Of a DNA stretch of 64,000 bases, positions 13,628 to 24,434 are shown piece after piece (the first letter of the stretch is position 1; each line of letters begins with the position of its first letter). Source of the stretch: Isoetes taiwanensis (Eukaryota > Streptophyta > Lycopodiopsida > Isoetales > Isoetaceae); the NCBI GenBank assembly GCA_021234155.1, contig JAJEKV010000054.1, positions 3,135,622 to 3,199,621 on the forward strand, written 5' to 3'. The notes under the pieces are model-generated. The model ran no database searches, was not told the origin of the DNA, and saw nothing but the letters and a program-made list of their open reading frames with translations. A program made the position numbers and the translations under genes.

Positions 13628-15588
13628 TCACATTATAGAATAACCAGGTCCCCCTCCACCTTCTGGTGTTGTCCACTCAATGTTTTGAGACGGATCTTTG
13701 ATATCACATGCCTGATTACGGTCATATCAACATTAATTTCAACCAATAATAGGAAGGCAGTTATTAATACTACCTTGCAATGGCGGCAGTTTTGAGCATT
13801 GATTTATAACTTCAATTCGTCTTTCTCGTTGGAGACATACCTGGATCCATAATACAGTACTCAAATACTAACCCACGAATGTAAAGGTGACAATAATTTT
13901 AAGAATTGAAATGACCATTGTGAAGAAGAATTACTCGTAGACACGCCAGGACAATAGCATGCCTCCAGTCCTGCATATTTTGGTAAATTTACTTTTTCGG
14001 GTATATTGATGTCTCGTAAGCGAAGATGAATAGGTTGATCATGGTCATGATTTGTATTACTCCTGCAACAGAGGCATGGGTAAAATGAGAGAAAAATGCC
14101 AATACTAATATGTCCAATTAATGTAGTACCTATAAACAAATTGAAGGATGTCAAAGGATACCCTGTCATCATGTTTTAGATCTTGAATAGGCATTTTCTT
14201 TGTCTGCTGAGCTGCTACAATGGAACGACCATGAACATAATTAAATTTACAAATCCTATAAATACGAATAAAGAAATAAACCGATATTCCAAAATACAGG
14301 TGCATTTATGGTGCGGCTTTCCATGGCCAGGGGTCCAAGGTAGCTTCCCTCTTGTGACACACTCGTGGATTCGTTTAGGTTTTTATAGCGAGGGTTTCCA
14401 AATCACAACCTTCTTGTTCCATTCTTTGAAATGGCAAGACCAGTAGCGTGAGGAAGAATAAGATACATTAAACTTATTGATCTCATAAACTTAAAGATGG
14501 CCCACAATAGACCTTATAAAATTTGTAAATATAATGGTCTTATTATACACCCCAACTCTGAAATCTCAGATGAGCTAATGGCAGGTTAAACAAGATTTTA
14601 TTCCCTAAGCATCTCAACTGATCCGTGGTCAGATGCAGGACCTCAGATATAACAAAAGCTATCCTGAAAGATGCATGTTATAGGTTTTCTAGCCTCGATA
14701 CTAAAACAAACATTCGCCTTTAAGATGTTAGTAGCAGGACATACCAATACAAAATTTAGGCTTGCCTATTGAGGAGTCAAAAGAATTGAGCAGATTCTAG
14801 AAAAGTTGAAGCATTCTCCATAAAAGAGGGTAAAAGTCAATGGAAACTATTAATAACAAGCAGAAGACAAAACTTTTAAAATCCAAATTGTCCAATCATC
14901 AACTTAAAATCCAAATTGTCCAATCATCAACTGACACATGATATCAAGCATCAAAAAGCAAGAGAGGGACCCTGTCCCCAAATTTAACATCAAAAATCTT
15001 TTCTACAAGGCTCGTCGAGAAGTGGCTACAGTGACCCTCAAATGTAGTAAGTGCTATTATAACTTGCAAGAAAGTAGACATAATGATGCAGCTAAAAGCT
15101 ACATAGCATAGAACCTACAGGACGGAAGTTCCTTGCTTTATGAAGCTCCTCCCATATCCAGGATTTCTGTAACAAAATCCAGTAATTATCCATGACAGCA
15201 TCTTTGCCACAGGGATGCGTGAGCTCTTCAAATGCTATCTCAGCTGCCAACATACCTGTTATCATTGCACAGACTATAACTTTTCATCCAGTTGATCACA
15301 AACGCATCCAAACAATATATAAAAGCTTTAGTTCCTGACTTGATTGCAGTATTTAGAAGCTTTAGCACATGATTTCATTGCAGTATGGGATCCTTTAATC
15401 TTCATGACATTCAGAAAGCCAGCGGAGCACCCCCATGAGGGCTCCACCAGGAAATGTTGTTTTAGGAATTGACTGCAGTTGGATGCTGGTATCATTAGCT
15501 ACAAGAACCAAAAGAAGAGATTAGCAGCAACTACCTATATACCACCTTCATTGAGAGCACGCGCTCTCTCCTCGTTGATTAAAGCTTT
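13628..15588 (-). pseudogene. ETFQO: ETF-ubiquinone oxidoreductase (ETFQO) 3' half, pseudogene
   Basis: ETFQO is the mitochondrial inner-membrane flavoprotein that passes electrons from electron-transfer flavoprotein to ubiquinone during branched-chain amino acid and fatty acid breakdown. Eight minus-strand exon remnants follow family order: RALNEGG (15543-15588); FPGGALMG...GFLNV then IKGSHTAMKS (about 15369-15498); GMLAAE...WIWEELHKARN (15119-15255); GKLPW..GHGKPHH (about 14298-14345); VSFD...VYR (14130-14214); SNTNHDHDQP...LPKYAG (13935-14062); INAQNCRHCK (13774-13840); ACDIKDP...[11 protein letters not shown] and stop (13628-13711). Most junctions keep GT-AG, so this is not a processed copy. 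It is dead: one extra G (C run 15430-15434), one missing base near 13944, and an in-frame TAA at 13804-13806 where a Gln is expected. The N-terminal FAD-binding half is absent. Downstream iron-sulphur Cys residues are still readable. Identity is firm; the outer limits are less so. Confidence 0.85.
14876..14931. repeat. 28-bp direct tandem duplication
   Basis: TTAAAATCCAAATTGTCCAA plus eight more bases is repeated exactly, copies 14876-14903 and 14904-14931, inside an intron of the ETFQO pseudogene. A simple recent slippage duplication. Confidence 0.85.
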
Positions 15589-15790
15589 CTGAATGCACAT
15601 CATCAAACTGATCAAGGAACCATGCAATATGCTAATTTTCAAAATCAAAGTTTACGGTAGGCTACAAATTCTCACAGTAACAATAACAAACCTCCATACT
15701 GAACGTTTGCCAGCTCCAGTCTTAAGAAGGCAAAAACTTAATATAAAGAAAGAAAGATTAGAATGAATTTACATGTAGATTGGACAGTAC

Positions 15791-16080
15791 CTCTCAGCAC
15801 CGGCATGGCCACAAACTCAAATACTTCGACTTGGGAAGAGTTTTCATAAGATGCTCTGTCAAATGAGAAGGAGAGTTGGCCCTCTTTCTCATCCTGAGAT
15901 GCACAGGAGACAAAAATTAGGTTTCTTTGTATGATCCAGCTAGAACTCATGTGAATGATCGGACCTACCTTAAAATCAAAGGATATTTCGTCCATTAGGC
16001 AAATATTTTGTAAGCCATGCTCGCCCTCCTTGGCATTGCCAGGTCTGAATCTTATGCAAAGATTTGCAGCATGGCGGTGC
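15791..16080 (-). CDS. Two spliced exons of an unrecognised protein
   Basis: Minus-strand exon A (about 16080 down to 15969) ends GLQNICLMDEISFDFK at a good donor (AAG|GTAGGT). Exon B (15893-15791) begins after CATCTCAG and reads DEKEGQLSFSFDRASYENSS..VEVFEFVAMPVLR, ending at GAG|GTACTG. The two join in frame. I do not recognise the family. They lie between the ETFQO pseudogene and MED22 and are transcribed away from MED22. They do not fit ETFQO, whose upstream part is FAD-binding. They may be part of a lost gene or a captured fragment. The 5' side runs into a repeat at about 16030-16260, so the start is unknown. Confidence 0.35.
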
Positions 16081-16260
16081 CGGTTAGCCGGTTTGCACAG
16101 GGGCCGCCCAGCAACAGTGATGACCGACAGTTTACAGGTTACAAGAAGTTTAGAGCAGTTTTCGGCATATTCTAAGCATATGCTAGCATATACCATGAAT
16201 ATGCTAAAAACCCAAATAGGCAAGGGATTGCCCCTCTAGGGGCAACCCAAAAAACACATC
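16030..16260 (-). repeat. Repeat X, copy 1 (GGGTTGCCCC hairpin-ended)
   Basis: Read on the minus strand from 16259, it starts with a T run then GGGTTGCCCCTAGAGGGGCA, a near-perfect fold-back, then TTTTTAGCATATTC and a stretch with CTGTTGCTGGGCGGCCCCTG and CAAACCGGCTAACCGG. The same order occurs at 29236-29420 and, truncated, at 46222-46310, both on plus. Similarity between copies is high at the hairpin and patchy beyond. Confidence 0.6.
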
Positions 16261-16297
16261 CTACGGAACTAAACCAAAATGCCCAACAATTAAGGCC

Positions 16298-17900
16298 TTG
16301 CCAAAGTCTTCTGGTGTGATTTTTGTTGGGCTTTTTTTTTTTGTTGTCGGGTTATTTTTCTGCCTCGTTAGGTTTTCCTCGCCGAAATCGATTTCCCTGT
16401 GCCGAAATGGCTTAATCTGCTGCTGCGTTGCTTGTTCTGCTTCCTTCCGGCCACTTCCCTTGCTGCAGAAATTGCTCTCTAGGAGGAGGATCAAAGAACA
16501 GGGATTCAAGGGAGGTCTCAAGGTGTTCGAAGTTGCCAGGTACATTGATTTGCAGATATTTTGATGTCAATTCATGAGCATATATTTTTTTTTAAACGGC
16601 ATTCAGTGGTTGAAAACAAAGGATCGGCAGTTACAGTTGCAGTAATACAGATGTTTGAATAGCAGAACAGTTACAATTCACACCTGTTATAGCTCTATAT
16701 CTATTATTCTCTGTCGTATTTATTGTTTGAAAATTGTATAACTCGTCTTAAAAATTAAGAGATTCTTTAGATGTTTAGATACTTTAGATTCTTGCGTCTC
16801 CCGCATCTATCTTTAGATGCTTTTGAACTATGGTGAAAAGAAACAGCACAATTAGCTGCATTATCACATTAGGAAATATACTTATTTGCCTGTAGGATTA
16901 ATGTATCTGTCGTTTATTTGGTGCGCATTTGTAGATGAGTCATCTATTTATATAGGAACCAGAAGATGAACAGGCTGGGAGGAACTCAATCTACAACTGG
17001 AACAGGGATAGGAGGTGCAGGAGCTGGGCCAGCAGCATCTGCGGCATCAGCAGCTGCGCAAAAGCAACGTACATTATTGCAACGCGTTGATGCAGATGTT
17101 TCGAACCTTATAGAGAACTTTTCACATCTTTTGAAGGCGGCTAGGGTCCTTTTCTTACTTGTTGTTCTTATCGTAGTGGTATCGGTGCATTCTATCTTTA
17201 CAGTTAACGCTGTTTTTTATTTCAGGTCAATGAAACTGTAAAGAATTCCCAGGAAAGCTTTCAGATGAAGCTACATGCGGCAAGGATGGTAATTGAGAAG
17301 GCAATATAGTGATAATTATACAGGATATAAAAATGCATATAGGGAGGATATGTTTCTTTATACTTAGTATTTTCTGCTAGTTTTTATCAGCATTCAATGC
17401 CCATACGTTTACGTAGCTGCTATCGTTTTGGCTTGCAGGCGCAAGCTGCAGATTCTCTTTTGAAGCTTGTATCTGAACTTAAACAAAGTGCCGTATTTTC
17501 TGACTTCTTGTCATTGAATGAGCATATCGATCAACGTGTTTCTAGATTTGAGGAACAAACCGAGGAGGCGGAGATTGCTCTGATGTCAGTTGGTGAACAG
17601 TTAGCAACATCCTTGAAGGATCTAGAGACACATTATTACATTTCACGGCAGAAATCTGGCATTCCAAGAACCATTTCTTAAGAAATATGCTCAGGAACAG
17701 CTAGATCTAATATAAACCAAATGAAATATCTGACAATTGCAGGTTGCAACTTCAGGTTTTAAATGAAGGCATCATGTACACTAATAGAAATTTTGCCTTG
17801 TTCTTCAGTAGAAGTCCTTGCAAGGCCTGTTTATTGTAGACTGAAATCTATATTTTGTTAATAGGAGCCCTGCAGCAATGTCCTTATCTCAATCAAAGCA
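16298..17900 (+). CDS. MED22: Mediator complex subunit 22 (MED22/Surfeit 5)
   Basis: MED22 is a head-module subunit of Mediator, which bridges transcription factors and RNA polymerase II in the nucleus. Coding exons: 16966-17145, 17226-17288 and 17439-17681, joined in phase to a protein of 161 residues, close to the usual plant length of about 150. Family landmarks in order: Gly/Ala-rich start, AAQKQRTLLQRVDADVSNLIENF (residues about 30-52), VKNSQESFQMKLHAARM, AQAADSLLKLVSELKQSA, LNEHIDQRV and LETHYY near the end. A 5' leader from about 16298 ends at CCAG|GTACATT near 16540, with the next acceptor just before the ATG, so there is a 5' UTR intron. The first coding intron uses an unusual donor, GG|GTCCTT. 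The ATG at 16966 is the natural start. The 3' UTR probably runs to about 17.9 kb. No lesions; it looks functional. Confidence 0.93.
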
Positions 17901-18354
17901 TTGAAGATGATGCATTGGGGCAGTGAATGAATGTTTTCCCTTATTCTAGCATGGAAATATATTTCCTTTAAGCATAGATCTTGATAGCAAATTTGCAAAC
18001 CAAATATTTGGGATAACAAGTTTGATTGAGTATACAGCTGGGGCTGTTGGGACTTGGGGTTTCTGGCTTGGGTTTAATCATTCACAAGATAAAGCCTCTT
18101 GAAATTACTAAGTGTTCATTAACAGAATGTTATTAGAAAACTTATGGCCCACAGAAATAAATATGGTCACTGAAGATATAACATGCAAGATAACAGAGTC
18201 CATGCAATTTTGTGAACACTGGACTAAATAAGCTCACAAACACTGGACTAAATAAGCATTGGGTGCCATCAGTGTTTTTTATTTTTCCAATGTCCATCTA
18301 ACAATGCATGTTATAACTTGATCCTTTCCCAGGTTATCATGATCAGATGCTTAT
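17901..18354. other. Intergenic stretch after MED22
   Basis: No gene seen. A short duplicated phrase, AACACTGGACTAAATAAGC, occurs twice at about 18212 and 18239, with the words CTCACA between them. Confidence 0.4.
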
Positions 18355-18665
18355 GAAGCAGCTTGAGCATTTATCCTATGTGCGCTCATCCCACTCAGCC
18401 TTTGAATCTCCGAAAGCTTGGATTCAGAGTTGCTACAATCATCTTTGCCAATATTACCACCACCGGCAATAGGCTCGCTTTCATCATCCTTGATGTTATT
18501 CAATTAAAGGCATTTAGCTCCTTAGAGACTCTAAATATCCGCTTGCAATGCATCAAGTTTACCTTCCAAGAGAAACTTCTCTCAGCAGCAATCAAAGAAG
18601 TTGCCACCGCTCTTAGAAAATTCCTACAACTACCAGGTGAGCATCCTCAAGGAAGTCGTCCCTCT
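18355..18665 (-). mobile_element. hAT transposase C-terminal fragment
   Basis: On the minus strand the frame reads NFLRAVATSLIAAERSFSW and continues KVNLMHCKRIFRVSKELNAFN. The AAERSFS core and spacing match the C-terminal dimerisation region of hAT-superfamily transposases, where a variant of SAAERSFS is followed by a basic stretch. One frame slip near 18500 is needed to continue into DESEPIAGGG...SKLSEIQRLSG and a stop near 18355. No upstream catalytic domain is readable, so this is a dead remnant. Confidence 0.6.
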
Positions 18666-20045
18666 TCTAGCCATTAAACTCAAAGAACTCAAGTGCCCCA
18701 ACACACACAAGATGAAGTTCCGCAGACGATTTCTCTCCGCATTCATTCCATGTTCATTGAACTTCTTAGATATCCTGGATTGTTCGTTTTGCCTAAATGA
18801 TGGGCCTCGAAATCGGCCTCTGAACTCTCTTCTGGTTGATGGGTCTTCAAATTCGAGTGGCAATTGCAAACCATTTCGGTTCAGCCAATTCTTTTGCGGC
18901 TTTGAGGAAACAATCTCAGCCGTCCAGATCAAATGGGCAATCTCAGCCATCTAGCTGAGGTTTCAGATCACCTGCTTATTTTAATGGTTCTTGCTATGTA
19001 AAATTTAAATTATGGGCATCCCAATTTCAAACCTTCCAAGTTTTGTGAATCCAAATGTTGATTTTTATCGGTTTGTTTTGCATCTTAAATTCCAGACCAT
19101 TGGCTGGAGGGAGATTCCGAGGGATCTTCCTGATCAATGGCCACCTTTTTTTGATAGTCATCCTCTCACACAAGTCAATGGTGCAAAAAGAAGACTCCCG
19201 CTACCATGGTTCTCTCACATGGCACACTGCAATAAAACGTCACCACATACACATCCTCCAGAGAAGCCCAACATCTTTTACAACATTGCAACAACATAGA
19301 AATTGGGTCCCATTTTTTGTCGGAAGATGAATTATGTGTTGCCACATGGCGTATCCCTACAATCCAGAATGGAAAGTGGGAAGACAATTCCGTGCAGAGC
19401 AAAAGTTACAGGTCACAGCCGGTTAGAGCACTACTACTGGTTAGAGCACTACCACTGTGGGATTCGAACCCACAAATCCCAAAAAGTATCATCCTAAAAA
19501 TCTGGCCGCGGCATATCTCCTCATCAAAACGAAGCTCCAAACTTCTGGGAGCAAATGAAAACTTCAAGAATAAAAAGCAACAAATAAATGAAATGCTGGC
19601 TTCCAGGCAAAAGATCTGCTAAGAAACAACGGGATTAAGAACAAAATACCTGCTTACCTATAATAGAACAAGTATTGACAACTGCTGTTGCCATTGCCGG
19701 AGCTTCTGTTGCAAGAAATGAAATATATTAAAAGACATGGACGGAATATGGCAGTTACATGCCTAGAAAGAAAGCCAAAACTGAAGAAGCTCGAAAGAAC
19801 CTAGAAAGGAGCGATTTCTGCCATAGCCGGCTTTAGCTCAAGCCAAAGTCGATTCCTCTGAAAGAAGGAGAAGCAATGACGATTCCTCTGAAAGATCAAC
19901 TCAAGAGCTAAAAAATGTGCAAAAAAAATCACTATAGCTCGCTTTTTCTCAAGAGTGCCATAGCTCCATAAGATGCGCCATAGCCGCCAATCGCAAAGCC
20001 TCAGCCAGAAAAAAAAAAAGTCGCCAAAAAAAAAGGGCCCCAATT
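18666..20045. other. Gene-poor stretch
   Basis: Overlapping frames on both strands at 18.6-19.6 kb have no recognisable motif. A partly duplicated phrase GGTTAGAGCACTAC occurs twice near 19425-19455 next to a tRNA T-arm-like word; see rejected items. Confidence 0.3.
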
Positions 20046-20052
20046 TCCATGT

Positions 20053-20135
20053 TGTGGTGGCATGGCCACCGGTCCCACATTTCGGTGTGGCCGGGTCCAC
20101 ACCGAAATGTGGTCGCGGTGGCCATGCCACCATAC
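20053..20135. repeat. Fold-back (hairpin) element
   Basis: GGTGGCATGGCCACC..CCACATTTCGGTGTGG is followed, after about five bases, by its reverse complement with a few mismatches, giving a near-perfect stem of about 37 bp. This is the shape of a fold-back MITE or its core. No target duplication could be assigned. Confidence 0.75.
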
Positions 20136-20329
20136 ATCACCACAAGGACATTTTCCAAGAAAACCATAACATCCTTCATAATAGTGACAGAATGTGCCAC
20201 GTCCATTTTCCCATTTCATAAATTACTTTCTTATTTGTATTTACATACATCACCATAACAAACAAGCACCATAGCAAACAAACTGTACAATGCAGCAGAC
20301 AAGAAGCACATCAAGAATTGCGAGAGTCG

Positions 20330-20566
20330 TCAAAGATCCTTCCGTTTGCTTGGGCCAGCCACATTGGGATCATGACGGCATCGGATAGACTCCAACTCCT
20401 GGAGCTCCTTCAACAACAAGGCCCTACATAAATTAAGGTGTCCATGCAAGGCGCCTTTCTCCAGAATAACTGGATTCATTCCATGGATCTCAAGGGTTGC
20501 CAAGCAGATGTCCCTCACTGCTTCCTCGGCCTCCATTAATAATTGTGATGTGTCAATCTTTTCTTC
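20330..20566 (-). CDS. Possible terminal exon of an unknown gene
   Basis: On the minus strand a 78-codon frame runs from a splice acceptor (CTCTAG at 20567-20572) to a stop at 20330. It reads EEKIDTSQLLMEAEEAVRDI, then GMNPVILEKGALHGHLNLCR and LLLKELQELESIR, ending PSKRKDL. The helical, Leu/Glu-rich composition and Lys-rich end look like a real protein C-terminus, but I do not recognise the family and found no upstream exon. Coding potential is suggestive rather than proven. Confidence 0.35.
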   Translation of the reverse strand, partial: EEKIDTSQLLMEAEEAVRDICLATLEIHGMNPVILEKGALHGHLNLCRALLLKELQELESIRCRHDPNVAGPSKRKDL

Positions 20567-21640
20567 CTAGAGTCTTCATAAAACTCCTACAACCCTTCTG
20601 ACAAGTAACTACAGCAGTTTTACCTCTGCGCTCCATGTCACCAGCAGCACCACAGGAACAGCAACAGCAGCCTACCCACAGGTTTCAGCATGCACGTACA
20701 AATTGCATTAAGCACCTCAAATTACGTATTTCTCCAATGTTTATGTGGCTCGAAATGTTTATGGGGCACCTAATAACTATAGGTCGCCTAGCAGAAATAA
20801 TTTTGAAAATTCTATATAGAGGATCCAATGCGCATTTTGGAGCACTTGATGGTAACAATGTTAATACGACTCTTCTTTGAACGATAATATCAAGTTAAAG
20901 GGTAGATTTCCCAATTTCAATTGTTCAAGTCTTTGTTAATCCGAATGTTGATGTTAATGGGACACGTATATGGATTTATGTTTGTACATGCAAGACCTTT
21001 GCATGTCCGACAGACTTTATTCTCTCTTTCTAGCCTTAAGTTCAGTTGCTACTGGATTTGGGGTTATTGTTGGAAACAGAGATCAAAAGGCAGGACAAGA
21101 CAATGTGAAAACTGTGAACAAGGCTGGTGATGGAAAGGGAGTACAAGACTACAAATTGACTGTCTAAGTTTCTAGAACTTAATGATGTTTAAATGGTCAT
21201 GACATTGACATTGGTTTCCATCGGGTGTTTAAATTAACGTTGTTGCTTAATTTTGATGTGCTAGGAGAGACTACTTGGGAAGCCAACTTCTATCTCCATT
21301 TCATGCTATGATAATCTGGAAAAAGGCTAGAAATTCATATCAATGGGGGAATGTCAATAAGCTATAACAATGCTAAGCAATCTAAATCATGCAATACAAA
21401 ATAGTTGGAAAAACCAAATCATTCATCAAGTCCTATAATTCTCACATTCATAGCCAAACAAATCCAACTTACATAAATTAATAGAAAGGAATGTCTTTAC
21501 ACAAATTCCTTACTATTAAGCCTTGCATTTCAAGAACATCTTTCGCACCATTCCAAAGGTATAAAAATTCCCTTTTGCGTTTCAAGAACATCTTTCACAC
21601 CATTCCACAGATATATAAATCGCCCTTTGCAGGAGCAAGT
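20567..21640. other. Gene-poor stretch
   Basis: No gene supported. A 65-codon plus frame at 20970-21167 has no known motif. Two related phrases with TTTCAAGAACATCTTTC..ACCATTCCA near 21530 and 21583 show a small local duplication. Confidence 0.3.
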
Positions 21641-21645
21641 CGGGG

Positions 21646-21692
21646 AAAAGAAATGTTCGCGGCGGCGCCGCCATAATAAATTTCTTGTAACG
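21646..21692 (+). repeat. Short hairpin repeat H, copy 1
   Basis: GGGGAAAAGAAATGTTCGCG followed by GCGGCGCCGCC and ATAATAAATTTCTTG. The outer arms AAGAAAT and ATTTCTT pair, enclosing a GC-rich inner stem. Two related copies lie at 58477-58519 and 59208-59254. Confidence 0.7.
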
Positions 21693-21698
21693 TATAAG

Positions 21699-21825
21699 GG
21701 AAATACCCCTTGAGGGTTTTCCGGGGAATAATCTGCTCAGCGGCACCGCCAGCGATGCGCCATCGCTGGTGGCACTGCCGAGCAAATTACCCACGGAAAA
21801 CCTGAGGGGGGATATTTTCCCATGC
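21699..21825. repeat. Imperfect fold-back element
   Basis: Starting with GGGAAATACCCCTTGAGGGT and ending with AGGGGGGATATTTTCCC, the segment folds on itself for about 60 bases through GCTCAGCGGCACCGCCAGCG and its inverted partner around GCGCCATCGCTGG. It directly follows hairpin repeat H copy 1, so the two may be one element. Confidence 0.7.
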
Positions 21826-21829
21826 ATAA

Positions 21830-23240
21830 TAAATATACACTTTCAAATTTCCACCACAATTTTAAAATTGCTGCAGTGGATAAAAATGGCACCGTAGAAT
21901 CTATTTTTGCTTAAGGCCACTCAAAATCTGCGATTTTGGGTTAATCGTAGTGTATTCAAAACAAAAACCCTCATTTCTCATTTGAATGCAGTAGAGAATC
22001 GAGAATGGTCGCAGTAGATAACTGAGAATGGCTGCTTCAGGTCTGCAAAAGTGATGAGTTCTTTCCAGCATCGCCAAGAAATGCCATAGCTTCGCTATAG
22101 ATCATGCCAAGAAATGCCAAGAAAAAAAAAACGTTAGAGCTCATCAAAGAATGTGTCCTTTCTCGCATCAGAGTCTCTGAAAAACCAAGAATCCACGTTA
22201 TGATCTGTCTGCAATATCTAAGCGCCAAGAAATAGAAATGCCATAGATCCGCTCTATGGCAAACAAAAATAGAAGAAGAAAAATAAGGGTAGCGGTGCCG
22301 CTCTACAATTAACGGCGAAAATTCTGCCTGGTAATTTATAAGGAATATAGGCATAATTTGAAGGTGCCATTTATTACGGAGTACTTTTATGTGCCCAAGA
22401 AAGGTGATTTGGGAGGTACAACTATGGAAGGAGACGTGCTAATCTATGGCACACAGGTAAAGTTTGGAGCTACACTAATTAGGTTTAAAAATATTATATG
22501 CTCTGTCATGATGGACATGTTCACAGCATAAACTATATATTATCTCTACTCTAAGAATTTAGGTTTATTATGCTAAGAGTGTAGGTTTATCGTGAGCGGC
22601 CACAGTAATCCGGTTAGAAAATTTAATATGTAAAGTCATGATGGGCATGTTCGAAGGCTAAGATTTATGATATTTCAATACTAACTCTTTCAGTCGGCTG
22701 ATGTGTAAGTGAATAACAATAGCTATGGGATATCAGTTGGAAGCATGAAAGAGTAGAAATAATATGGTATTGCTTGCAGATTTGGCTTTGGCTCCAGCAT
22801 GTCCTTGGCTTCCGGCCCATAATTTATTCCTTTTCTGGATGCCATAATTCTTCCTTCCTTGGTTTCACCTCTCAAAACAGATAGAACAGAATGAATGCCG
22901 GCCCTTTATACTTGGTTTTCTTTGATTTTTGGTTTGGCACGCATCCTCCTTGCATTACCGCACAGTTGAATATCTTTCATTTATGTTCTGCATTTGTTCT
23001 TGCTTAGATTTTTTCCATTTCACAAAAAGGAAACACAACTCAAAATTTTCCTATTCTGGCAACCCTTTATGTGACAACACCTTGTTATGAAGATGTTTAA
23101 GATTTCTTTCCAGTCTCATGTCCTCCCCCTTTCCTTATTTTTTTTTTCTTAACTGTTTTGAAGAGGATGAAGATGTATTTATTCAACAAATAATATAGCA
23201 TATTGTGGAATATTATATAAGACTATAACATTGCTTAGAT
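21830..23240. other. Gene-poor stretch
   Basis: No gene seen. Phrases such as AATTTAGGTTTATTATGCTAAG near 22560 recur in modified form, suggesting small local duplications. Confidence 0.3.
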
Positions 23241-23243
23241 ATA

Positions 23244-23650
23244 CACTACTAGAGAACGGGCTACTAACAACATCGGTTTGCAATGTATAGCCAATGTCAA
23301 CGTCGCAAAATGATTGCGCGTTCTAACAACGTCGTTAAGATTTTTTCATGATGTCGCAGATACGACGCTAACATCACCATTAAAACGTCTAAGCAGACGT
23401 CGTAATGGCCTATGTCGCTACTGCAATGCACAACGTCAAAACTGCAACGTGGCACGTCGCATCAGCAAGGTGCGACGTCACCACTTCAACATGACATCAC
23501 AGATAAAACGATTAACGTAGCACATCGATGTCGCATTGAAACTGCGATGTGCCACGTTGTATGTCAAATGTGCTATGTAGCATATGCGACATCATATTGA
23601 ATATGCGGCGTCGTGTACATTTTATGTGCGACATAACGTCTGATATGTTT
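23244..23650 (+). mobile_element. CACTA-type left end with ACGTCG subterminal repeats
   Basis: CACTACTAGAGAACGGGC at 23244 has the CACTA start of CMC/CACTA transposons. The next 400 bases are packed with GTCGCA, ACGTCG, GACGTCGT and their complements, as in CACTA subterminal regions. The phrase GCAGACGTCGT also occurs in the right-end region at 44.4-46.06 kb. No matching right end with the same 3-bp flank could be found. Confidence 0.5.
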
Positions 23651-24139
23651 TTTTCAATAGAACTCTAACAAAACCTGAGACTTATTTTTCTTTGTTTGCT
23701 TGGCTTGCGCCTAGGAGAACCTTATATTAATAGATGGTAGTGTTGTTCCGAGTTATGCTGATCGTCGAGCACAATGTACTTTGAGAATTATAGAGGATGT
23801 TAGCAGAAGAGAGCTACAGGATGAGATTCCTCTTTTACCGGCAAGAATTCACCACTTTTAGTTATTACATTCATGCCGAAGTAATGAAAACTTTGAATAC
23901 TAGATCGAATCATGTGTGATATATCCAGGCTCTCAAAAATCTAGATTGTTTGCTACCTTATTAATTCTCAATTGACAAAGGAAGTACAGATGGAGCAACA
24001 CAAGTGTGTCTGACCTATTAAGGTATGCAACTTAACTAATTTGTTTGTTGATTAGTATGGGCTTTACCAATCGTTATATGTTGGCCTCGTCTTCATGGTC
24101 TTAGCAACAATTATTAATTGGTCATTTATTTTAGAGTAG

Positions 24140-24345
24140 ATTACCAAAATAGCCCTTGTATTACAATTATTTCCCTAAATGCCCCTGGTCAACCAAATCT
24201 TTTCTTATATTATAGCGTACTTACTTAAATGCCGCTCAATTATTTACGAAATTACCAACATGCCCTTCAAATATATTAAAATTTACCAAAATGCCCCTGC
24301 TTCACAAATATAGACACATTAACAAGAAAACTTTGATAGATGATG
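24140..24345 (-). repeat. ATGCCCCT/AAATTACC repeat, copy 1
   Basis: Reverse complement of the repeat at 40725-40945. Shared order: CTTGTT, AATGTGTC, GTGAAGCAGGGGCA, AAGGGCAT, TAATTTC, GGGCATTTAGGGAAATA, ACAAGG.CTATTTTGGTAA. This copy lacks the 5' hairpin present at 40701, which helps place an insertion junction there. Confidence 0.7.
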
Positions 24346-24400
24346 AGCTTTAAGAGAATTGATTGGTGGATCTAGATGCATGTACATACACGTGCCTCAT

Positions 24401-24434
24401 AACAAGGTGACCTAGCAAACGCACTAATGACCTG
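24401..24434 (+). repeat. Left terminal inverted repeat
   Basis: 34 bases, exact reverse complement of 28733-28766. Preceded by TCAT. Confidence 0.9.

Noticed and set aside
19425-19475. tRNA-like words (GGTTAGAGCAC and GGGATTCGAACCC)
   Set aside because: The T-arm-like and D-arm-like words lie in an order and spacing that do not give a cloverleaf on either strand, and no acceptor stem pairs. At best a degenerate SINE head.
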